From Paulinella micropora (lineage: Eukaryota > Cercozoa > Imbricatea > Euglyphida): a stretch of DNA of 36,208 bases. The stretch is taken from assembly GCA_009731375.1 (NCBI GenBank), contig BJOX01000014.1, forward strand, positions 860,733-896,940, read 5' to 3'. A program made the position numbers and the translations under genes. Position 1 is the first letter of the stretch. Every line of letters starts with the position of its first letter. This document shows positions 29,096-36,208 of the stretch, piece after piece. The notes under the pieces were generated by a model. That model searched no databases, was not told the origin of the DNA, and saw only the letters and a list, made by a program, of their open reading frames with translations.

Positions 29096-30600
29096 ACAAC
29101 GTCTGGCAACCCCCGTTGTCGCGCCATGACCTCGTCAATGATGTCCTCGACCGGTTTTTGGTCCCGTGGGTCATCCGGGTGCTCGAGTATGGAGTCCGGG
29201 TCTTCAATCTCGTCCTTCGCGTCCCGGCCAGGGTATCGCGTGGAGGATTGAGTGTCCCAAGAGGCAAACTCCTGTAGATCGGTGATCGTTTCGGCATATT
29301 GTTTCGCCGCGGACTTATGGTAGAAGCCGGGGAAGATTTGGAATGCCGCTTCCCGTAAGTCATCGACCTTGCGGGTCATGAGCTTGGTACGGTATGCTAA
29401 CCCGTCCTTAACGGACCCCAAGCGAAAGGCCATAAGGGGTTTGGACTGTCGGCTAGGTATTGGAATAGGATCATCGATCACCCGATCCAAAACATCTTTC
29501 CACCACATGACGGTGGGATGAATTGGAAGGATAATTGTGATGTCTTCGCCCCGGTCGAGGCGATCGGATAGTATTTTGGGCACCGCCGTTACGCTTTCCG
29601 GTTGTATCGGATCTGTGCCTTGGTACCATGGCTTCAGCTTTAACATGACGTCATCATCCTCCGTCATCCTTTTGGAAGCATGATATACCAGGCTCGTTTT
29701 GACCCGTACGTATTGGTGGACCCCCTTGTTCAGTTGACCCGGCTGGTCGAAGCCATGCCACGAGTCTTCCTGACGCTTCAGGAGTAAGATCTGAGCTTCC
29801 CTCTTGGCTGCGAGTTCTCTAAAGTCCTCCCATGGGTCGGGTGGCTTGTCGTCCGGCTCTGGGATGTATACATTGGCGTATACCCATGCCGTACCCTGTG
29901 GGGTAAGACGAGATTGTTCGGCGAGGTGTCCATCATAGGGTAATGGAGGGGCCGGTGGTATCAGTGTGACCTGAGCCCTACCGCCATATGGATGCCGTCG
30001 TGGGAGGTCCGTTTCCGATTTTAGGATCGGGAATTCGGACTCATGTCGTCCACGTCCGTATTTGATGATGTCCTGTCCCAGCATAAGCTGTGCATCCATC
30101 ATTTTGAGATCGGGTTTGCCCAAGACGATGGTGCCTGGGAAGGCCGGGACGACCAAGACATGAATGATATAAGACATCCCGGACGGGAATTCGACTGTCA
30201 ACGGGACACGCCCTACGATCGCGCTCCGTTCGTCGTTGGCACCCCGAATGTATCCGAGTGGGCCTGTCTTGGTAAAATCAAACAGACGTCCATATTTGTC
30301 TATGAAACGTTTGCCCGCGAAGGTGATTTGGGCCATGCTATCATTCCCGGTATCTAGGTAATCATTGAGCTCTTTCCAGTATAATCTGGTGTAGCTCATG
30401 TCCCGTGCCTCCGCCGGTGGGAGGTGTACCGGTTCGGCTCGGGTTGTCAACGCCTGTCTTAACTCTGTCTCGGCGAACTGTCGCGCTTGTGATCGCGCCG
30501 TCACTCCGAGTCGGTCAGAGTCGTGCAATGGAGTGAGACCCATTTGGCGAATGACTGCCGGGGCGATGGCTTTGTCACCCCGTGTGGCGGGTAGGACCAT
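29071..30600 (-). CDS. pol: Pol of element 2: retropepsin and N-terminal Pol region
   Basis: ATG at 30600 (GTG at 30612 also in frame) opens a frame of ~510 codons. It contains YLDTGNDSMAQI, the canonical DTG active site of a retropepsin, then HVLVVPAFPGTIVLGKPDL, which fits the flap-to-ILG region. A ~280-residue segment follows, collinear with element 1 (ITIILPIHP; DDPIPIPSRQ; FYHKSAAKQYA), connecting to RT. This connector is conserved between the elements but unfamiliar to me. The stop at 29071 results from a frameshift near 29095. The linker ORF upstream is in the same frame, separated by TGA 30636-30634. Confidence 0.82.
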   Translation of the reverse strand: MVLPATRGDKAIAPAVIRQMGLTPLHDSDRLGVTARSQARQFAETELRQALTTRAEPVHLPPAEARDMSYTRLYWKELNDYLDTGNDSMAQITFAGKRFIDKYGRLFDFTKTGPLGYIRGANDERSAIVGRVPLTVEFPSGMSYIIHVLVVPAFPGTIVLGKPDLKMMDAQLMLGQDIIKYGRGRHESEFPILKSETDLPRRHPYGGRAQVTLIPPAPPLPYDGHLAEQSRLTPQGTAWVYANVYIPEPDDKPPDPWEDFRELAAKREAQILLLKRQEDSWHGFDQPGQLNKGVHQYVRVKTSLVYHASKRMTEDDDVMLKLKPWYQGTDPIQPESVTAVPKILSDRLDRGEDITIILPIHPTVMWWKDVLDRVIDDPIPIPSRQSKPLMAFRLGSVKDGLAYRTKLMTRKVDDLREAAFQIFPGFYHKSAAKQYAETITDLQEFASWDTQSSTRYPGRDAKDEIEDPDSILEHPDDPRDQKPVEDIIDEVMARQRGLPDVVGTSRPNS

Positions 30601-30633
30601 AGTGGTTGCCACTTGGAAAGGTGAAGGGGTGTA

Positions 30634-31320
30634 TCAGACCGGCAGTGATGGGACAGCCTTGTCGTCGGTGCGTGGTATGCGTGGATGATTGACATCGGAT
30701 CTAATGACCGTACCCCTTGTCAGACTGGCACGCCGATCTAATAGGGTCGGCCCTGAGTATATATCATATGAGCGTGCCCCTGCATATACTTTATTTACCT
30801 TGTTCACAAAAGGGGCGGGTTTTTCTACCTGCCGGACACTGATAGGCCTCGCGCGTCTTACGCGAGGGTCCGAGGGCTTATTGGGTGCCCCCACATCACA
30901 TATACTTGATGTGATCGTGTCAGGATCTACAGCCGGCGTCGCCTTTGCGACGGTGTCTTTGGGTAATGGATTGGGTAAACCGACCTCTATGGGAAGGTCA
31001 GCGACCGTGTCCGGCTCGTTCGGTACACGCTCCCGACGGTTGTCGACGCTACCCATCACTATATCCTTATCCCTCGTCTCAACGCTATCCTCTATCGGTG
31101 AGATCGTAGCCTCTATGGGATTATACAAAGTTTCGGTCGGCGATTGGGCCGGGACCGTGAAAAGAAGAGTCGGAGCCACTAAGGTAGGCTGCTCTGCGGC
31201 TGTCCCCATGGCGGGCGCCTTTGTTTGCCGGCCAGCACATGGCGTTTCTGTCCCACTCAGGAGCAAGGAGGACGCTCCCAAGGGCGAGGTACCACGTGTC
31301 GTTGACTCGGGTGTACGCAT
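30634..31320 (-). CDS. Linker ORF between gag and pol, element 2
   Basis: ATG at 31320 (GTG at 31332) gives ~229 residues, rich in Thr/Pro/Val, ending with a basic block (RVRRARPISVRQ), FVNKVNKVYAG, SGPTLLDRR and TGA. The C-terminal part aligns with the linker ORF of element 1 by order and spacing of KV...GPTL. It is in the same frame as pol with only TGA (GTC TGA TAC) and seven codons between it and the first in-frame GTG, suggesting read-through or a point nonsense change. The plus-strand frame 30689-31378 is its shadow. Function unknown. Confidence 0.6.
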   Translation of the reverse strand: MRTPESTTRGTSPLGASSLLLSGTETPCAGRQTKAPAMGTAAEQPTLVAPTLLFTVPAQSPTETLYNPIEATISPIEDSVETRDKDIVMGSVDNRRERVPNEPDTVADLPIEVGLPNPLPKDTVAKATPAVDPDTITSSICDVGAPNKPSDPRVRRARPISVRQVEKPAPFVNKVNKVYAGARSYDIYSGPTLLDRRASLTRGTVIRSDVNHPRIPRTDDKAVPSLPV

Positions 31321-31334
31321 TGGGCGGCCCACGG

Positions 31335-34312
31335 TTACTTGTTCTTGGGTTTCTTGTTTCCCGTCTTCGCCTTTTTGACGCCTGCATGGAGCATAGGGGC
31401 ATCTGAGGTCTGAGAGGGTGTGTATGTGTATGTAAGGTACCTATCAGGTGTTCCTTTCCGAGCATATGCCTCGGCTAAGGTACCGATCAGGTGTTCCTTC
31501 CCGGGTATTTCCTGCCCTGGCTTCGGTACCTTTCCACCCTAGCTTTGGCCTCGGCTGAGTACTGGGCCAACCAGGGCGGGTCTTGCCCGGGCGGCAAGAA
31601 GTACGTCGTCCCATCGGGTTGGACGTCGGGAATTCGGATGCCTTCAGTGGGGTTGTCCTTAGGGTTGGGGACCCATTTGCCATCCCTCTTGACCTTGGAT
31701 CGCCCCACGTACCAACGGTGAACGTACCATTTTATTGGCTCCACCCGTTCTAGCCCCTGGCGCGGGTGTTGGTACTGACATGAATTCGACCATTGGCACG
31801 GTGCGACCCACAGTCTTTGGTCTTCAAGTGGATTGAAGATGACTGCATGCATCATGTAATCACAGCATTCCGCACCTGGGCTCTTGTGCCACGGTCCCGC
31901 AAAAGTCTCGTTGAAAGACCGAACGAGCAATTGTATGGGCCCGGTATCAGTGGCAGGTGAGATAGCGGTTTGATCACGCCGTTGTCACCAAGTTTTCTTT
32001 TGCCCGTCTTGCCCTCGGATGTGGTCCCGCCCCGTGTGGGAGGGTACGGAACTGGGGGTGGCGACAACGGTGGCGGAGATGCGAACACAGAGGGAGGATA
32101 ATACTGGTAGGGTATTGGCGGTGGAGGAGGCATATATGGGTGTACCGTCCCGATAGCCGGAGGCATCGAGTTGGTCGTGCCGGTGGTCAGGGTTCCCGAG
32201 TTGGTCGCCCCCCCCCCAGATGGGAGTGAGGGCGGTGGAGGGGTGTACGACGAGCTAGAGGAGCTCGAGGAGCTATAGGGGCCCTGGACGAGCTAGACCA
32301 CGATTGACGGCGGTTGGACCAGTTGCTGCCGGTCACAAAGTCCACACATCAAACACTTGGCCCGGTTTGGCCTGGTGGTCCTCAAGCGTGCTACCCGTGA
32401 TCGTCATTCCTCTAAGCAGGACATCGGCCCGCTTGGCCCTTTCGATCTTCTCGGAGGTAAAGACATCGGCAGCAAAGATACTGCTTGTCCAGTGGGAAAC
32501 TTCGCACATGCGGTCTGTGCGAAACCGCGTGATTTTGAAGTTTATGTTGTCCAAGTCCTGTGCCTTGGTTAGGACATTCCGGACGAACGTCTCGCCATCC
32601 GTCCGCCCTTGCTGCGCTCGGCCTTCACTATCCCGCTCAGGACTGCCAACAACAACGAAGCGAAATCGGTCTTCACTAAGTTGGTTAACAGTTTCTGTGG
32701 GAGATCGATGATGGACGAGATTGCCATATCGTCTTCCCACATCCGCCTGGCGGCGTCCTGGACGAGGTAGACAGCAATATGGGGAAGCATGATGTAGCCC
32801 CAGTCCGCCGCGGATATGAACTGGCGTAACATGTAATGTGGAAGCTGGTCGAGTGTGAGTTTTCTTTGCCCCGCACCAGCCTCGCCAGCCATCTGCCAAG
32901 TAGGCCAGTCTGTGGTGAGTAGCGTCTGAGATGGCCACCCACCCACAAGACTGTTCAGCAGTTGCTTCACATCGGCTACCGTAAGTGCGTGACTGGCCAC
33001 AATCCGATCCAGGGCAGCATAAGCCATTAGGAGCTTAAGGCCCTCTCGATAGCGGAGTCTCGCACTTTGCGTGTGTGTCGCAAAGTCAAAGTTGACATGG
33101 TCACGGAGGGCTCGCAACGCTGCGTCCATCCGTTTGCAACTGGCATCTTCAGTCTTTGTCTTAGGTGGTCGATGGCGGTCAAGGGGTGAATCCCTTTCTA
33201 AGTCCATGTCATCTACCATATTCCGTCGTTTGGATACTCGACGGAAGGTGATTATCGAACTACCCCCGGTATAGTGGCTGTTCGATCATCACCCACGACA
33301 TGCACGGCTATTTGGATCCGTAAGCAGTCGGAAATGGCTTGGAGGACGAGGTCTACCACAGTGAGGTAGTTGGTCACATAGAGGGTGGCCGCCAGATGAG
33401 GGACCACTTGGATTGTGGTATCCGGGTCGGACATGTCAAGGAGTGTCGCGGCAGTAAAGCGGATCTTAAGCCATGTTAGGAACACCGGTACCTTGGCAAA
33501 AGGGTCAATTGGGGTTTCCACCGCGTCAAGGAAATGTACGAGTTCGTCATAGGCTGGGACGCTATTTGGGAGGATTGCATCCCGCCAGTGTTTTTGTTCC
33601 AGCAAAACACGGTCCCACATCCCAGTGACGTTCTCGAGTCCCTTGAGGGTGACTATGGCCCTTGTCACGAGGTTGGCCTGGATGCGGTTTAGATAGTTGG
33701 CATCGGGCCAGTAGAGGGTGTCCACGCCAGTGGCATCAGGTGCAGTTACGGCAGTGATGATAGCTGGGTGCTCACTAGCGTATTTGCTGCAATTGAGTGT
33801 TTGCCGTAAGCGTGGGACTTGTTGGTGATATGTTTGCCAGGCCTCATCGAGGAGCCTGTCTCGACACATACACAAGTCCTCCCAAAGCGTGATAAGGTCC
33901 AATATCGATTTTGGTTCTATGAACCGTTGATTAGTGGACATCAGGCCAATCACCTTATCTTTACCCTCCACCACCATGGTAGCCCTAGTCCAATGGTTGA
34001 TGTCCCCATACATATTGTTATGAATATGAGGGGCTGCGACAGGGAAATGGTATTGGTCATGTCCAAACTAGCCTGAGGGACAGGGATGCATGGATCGTGG
34101 TCCGTGTCAAGATCAATGCGCCCCCAGCGTCCCTCCATGGGGACGGAGGGGTACATTCTTGTTGTCACGATTAAAGACGTCGGCACGATTTGGCATGGGT
34201 GTCTGGAAGGGACCAGCCCCAGTGTTCGTGTCGTCAGCTAGACCTTTATTGTCTATAGCTGATAATCAGATCTGTCAGCCTCTTGTGTGGGCGAGTCCCA
34301 CATACTAGCCAT
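31335..34312 (-). pseudogene. gag: Gag of element 2, frameshifted
   Basis: ATG at 34312 in context CACGATGG starts a protein (MASMWDSPTQEAD) that must be followed through at least six frame changes: near 34255, 34130, 34020, 33272, 32600 and 31940. Segments 34013-33275 and 33235-32600 are helix-rich and capsid-like. They are followed by FVRNVLTKAQDLDNINFKITR, a Ser/Pro-rich linker (32250-31990, runs of PPPP and YPP), a Cys/His segment with C-x5-C-x3-H at 31798-31766, and a basic end (KKAKTGNKKPKNK) at TAA 31337-31335. No classical CCHC knuckle is seen. It would form the particle and bind RNA; as assembled it cannot be made. Confidence 0.6.
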
Positions 34313-34478
34313 CGTGGATTCGTTCACTTGGGGTCGTCTCCTTTTGGGGATACGCCGTGCACGAACTGGTGGCAAAGTGTCAGTGTGGGGGACAAGGCGT
34401 CTTCTGGCAGACGTCTTGTTTGGAGTGTCAGCAGCTTGTTTTTGTGCAAGACGTCAGCTGTTGGCCGTCTTGTTTTAA
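34313..34478 (-). other. Leader region of element 2
   Basis: Immediately upstream of gag on the minus strand; contains GACGTCTTG and CAAGACG motifs and no ORF. The 5' LTR and primer-binding site could not be located. Confidence 0.4.
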
Positions 34479-34551
34479 GCAGCGTGTGGCTTGGTCGGTA
34501 GGTGTTGGTTCGTTCGTTGTCTGTATAGAGACAGTTGTTATTGTTATTACT

Positions 34552-34594
<43 letters not shown>

Positions 34595-34684
34595 TTTGTT
34601 NNNNNNNNNNGCAGCGTGTGGCTTGGTCGGTAGGTGTTGGTTCGTTCGTTGTCTGTATAGAGACAGTTGTTGTTGTTATTATTG
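34479..34684. repeat. ~70-bp duplicate flanking a 10-base gap
   Basis: GCAGCGTGTGGCTTGGTCGG through GAGACAGTTGTT occurs at 34479-34551 and again at 34611-34684, each leading into a poly(T) run, with N at 34601-34610 between. This is either a tandem duplication or, more likely, two contig ends that should overlap. Confidence 0.85.
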
Positions 34685-35292
34685 TTTTTTTTTTTTCGGT
34701 GTGTGTGTGTAAGCAAGTGATAGGATGCGTGTAGATAGGTTTGAGATTACTCAGCCCCCCCCCCTCCCTTTGGTAGGGGAACCTCACGCCTTGCGAAACA
34801 CTTGCCAGTTGTATTGGAACTGGTGCCCCTATAATTACAAGCACGACTCCGTAACTGAGAGGTAGGGAGGAAACGATACTTCTGAAATAGTCAGAAGTGA
34901 TGGCCCCTTTTCCCAATAGGAAGGTGAAAAGGATTAGGGAGCTGGTTGCTCAAGCCTTGCTTATCTTTTGGAACCCTCTGTAGGGTGTCCAATCCCTGGT
35001 TGGGACTCCTTAGTTTCCTTTTTCAGCTGAGGAAGTTCTGTGTGTGTGTAGGGTGGAACGAACCTACCGAGTGCGAAGTAGGTAAGGACTCCTTGGTGAG
35101 CCACAATAAGAGCATTGCTTTGAAATCCTTTCCCTGACCCTAGGTGACCTGTTGGATATAGGTGGGTGAGGAGGGAGTGACATGTGGAGGTAGGTGAGTG
35201 ATTTGTTGCTTGAAATTTTCGACGAAATTGGAATCGCCAAAAATGAACAAATGAAACGTCTGGCTGACGTCACTCTATCTCCTTTTGTCTTG
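34685..35292. other. Noncoding region, no gene seen
   Basis: Unique DNA with a C-run (34756-34764) and a small perfect hairpin ACTTCTGA/TCAGAAGT at ~34878-34898. No ORF on either strand is convincing. Confidence 0.5.
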
Positions 35293-35529
35293 TGTAATGC
35301 CCCCAACGATAGCTCGTAAAAAGTCGGTAATACAACCAAACACAGTCCTCAAAAGATGAGAATGATGTCTCGTTATATTAGCTCAGTGAAGCCAAAAAGG
35401 AAAACTGCAACAGACCAGGAATAAAATGGCATCAGGTCCAATCCGGACAAATAATACTGAAAACAAGCTGGTGCACCTGTTACCAGGAAAAGGTACTTTT
35501 TACCGGCTATCCGGGGGGTGATGCCTACA
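35293..35529 (-). repeat. LTR of the element 1 family, minus strand
   Basis: On the minus strand it reads TGTAGGCATCACCCCC...GGGGGCATTACA, 237 bp, without the two insertions of the 5' LTR of element 1. The polypurine tract GGGAGGGGG lies just upstream (35533-35541), so this is a 3' LTR, not a 5' LTR. Confidence 0.9.
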
Positions 35530-35715
35530 GTACCCCCTCCCGATTTTATGACGGAAATAGCATTTTCGTCATACACCTTCTGATTTCTTTCTGCAAATAG
35601 TATGCGCTATGGAGTCATGCCACACAGCGCATCGACCCACGGATAGACGCTAAAAGACGATCAATATATCCTCATACGAGCCATTCTTGTAGATTTTTGA
35701 ACTCCTTCCCCTCAA

Positions 35716-35750
<35 letters not shown>

Positions 35751-35852
35751 TTTTTTTTTCTCGGCAGTATGTCAAGAATAAACGTACAATTAATAAAAAT
35801 ACAAGCAACGTGGTGCTGTAGTACGATTCCCCCTTTGATCTCCTTCTTCTTC

Positions 35853-35890
<38 letters not shown>
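35530..35890 (-). mobile_element. Truncated 3' end of an element 1 relative
   Basis: On the minus strand this matches 19844-20199 of element 1: the AAGAAGAAGGAGATCAAAGG block, A-rich or (GA)n tract, CGATGCGCTGTGTGGCATGA, and the polypurine tract. Homology ends at the (ATT)n run. It lacks a ~20-bp segment present in element 1 (around 20028-20050). Everything upstream (pol, gag) is missing. Confidence 0.85.
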
Positions 35891-35902
<12 letters not shown>

Positions 35903-36170
35903 GGACACCGTGATAGCCCAGTGGTCAAGTTCTACCATCTGGGCCCTGTCGCCAGTTCGATTCCCGTCGGTGCCACCAGTATTTTCATTGAACATACCGG
36001 TCTATTTCTGGACCAGTATTTTCATTGAACATACCGGCCCGTCTGGAAGTGTTGGAACTGCCCTTGCGGAGGTGTCATTAGAGCTTATCGTCAATTCTTC
36101 GTACTCCCCTCACGTGTGAGACGATGGAGGCGCATGTGCAGAAATGCATCAGCCATTGACAGAGAAGCAC

Positions 36171-36208
<38 letters not shown>
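35903..36208 (+). mobile_element. tRNA-derived SINE (copy 2) with head, body and (ATT)n tail
   Basis: The head begins GGACACCG. Box A TAGCCCAGTGG lies at 35914-35924 and box B AGTTCGATTCC at 35954-35964 (10 of 11 consensus bases). CGGTGCC at 35967-35973 pairs with GG(a)CACCG, and ACCA follows. These are the internal RNA polymerase III promoter elements and acceptor stem of a tRNA, with the D and anticodon arms degenerate. The body contains a 26-bp direct repeat (35975-36000 and 36012-36037), then the segment shared with window start 1-148, ending GAGAAGCAC and an ATT tail at 36171 onward. The total is ~270 bp before the tail. It would depend on a partner LINE for mobility. Confidence 0.8.

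Larger units (their letters stand above)
22402..34312 (-). mobile_element. Decayed Ty3/gypsy element with extra 3' ORFs (element 2), internal region
   Basis: On the minus strand the order is gag (34312-31335), linker ORF (31320-30634), pol (30600-25913), then two additional ORFs (25186-22402). Domain order and shared C-terminal Pol domain make it a relative of element 1, but the proteins are strongly diverged and GC content is higher. Frameshifts, in-frame stops, an RNase H deletion and a palindromic rearrangement show it is defective. No LTR pair was identified: the LTR at 35293-35529 belongs to the element 1 family, because its upstream flank matches the 3' UTR of element 1. Confidence 0.8.

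Noticed and set aside
22666-30636. TGA recoded as an amino acid in this organism
   Set aside because: The intact pol of element 1 and the zinc-finger exon both end naturally at TGA and use TGG for Trp, so the in-frame TGAs in element 2 are better read as decay or local read-through.
30689-31378. 229-codon plus-strand ORF
   Set aside because: It is opposite the minus-strand linker ORF of element 2, which matches element 1 in position and motif spacing.
35293-35529. This LTR as the 5' LTR of element 2
   Set aside because: Its upstream flank is the 3' UTR and polypurine tract of the element 1 family, so it is a 3' LTR of another element.
35903-35977. A functional tRNA gene
   Set aside because: Box A, box B, the acceptor stem and CCA are present, but three extra bases follow the acceptor, and the D and anticodon arms do not pair. 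It continues into a repeated body, so it is a SINE head.

Overview
This is a eukaryotic nuclear window, built mostly of simple-sequence DNA and retroelements. It has long tetranucleotide (GATA/TATC) arrays, poly(A)-tailed retroposon copies, a tRNA-derived SINE with an (ATT)n tail, and two large Ty3/gypsy-type LTR retroelements. There are no bacterial operons, rRNAs or CRISPR arrays. I cannot name the host clade: no host gene is complete enough, and the retroelement proteins are too divergent from anything I can place with confidence. An alga or other protist, a fungus or an invertebrate all remain possible.

Layout. 1-3365: SINE fragment, minisatellites, microsatellites, a palindromic ATGCATGCATTGAAATTTCA satellite and a (TA)n tract. 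3366-7560: AT-rich unique DNA followed by at least four copies of a pyrimidine-rich retroposon that ends in poly(A), broken by assembly gaps. 7787-8960: GATA/GGAT arrays followed by TATC arrays, so the two halves face each other. 8961-9174: the only good host-gene candidate, a terminal exon with a C2HC zinc finger. 9186-10206: nothing coding. 10207-20437 (+): a complete Ty3/gypsy element ('element 1') with 238-248 bp LTRs, a GAGC target duplication, gag (with a 707-base gap), a linker ORF and a 1,794-codon uninterrupted pol. 20438-22401: noncoding DNA with a remarkable array of five hairpin units whose stems vary while remaining complementary. 22402-34312 (-): a second, decayed relative ('element 2') with gag, linker ORF and pol in the same order, plus an extra two-ORF module after pol where an env-like gene would sit. 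35293-35890 (-): a 3' end remnant (3' UTR, polypurine tract, LTR) of the element 1 family. 35903-36208 (+): a SINE with a recognisable tRNA-like head. The window begins inside another copy of the same SINE.

How the parts relate. Both large elements encode the same ordered machinery: Gag, a linker, retropepsin-like domain, reverse transcriptase, RNase H, HHCC/DDE integrase with a GPY-type C-terminal module. Both then carry a further C-terminal domain that is conserved between them and that I do not recognise. Element 1 looks young in pol but has a noncanonical protease active site (KVG in place of DTG) and in-frame stops in the gag region. Element 2 keeps DTG but is broken by frameshifts, a TGG-to-TGA change in integrase, loss of half of RNase H, and a perfect 96-bp palindrome that replaces part of integrase.
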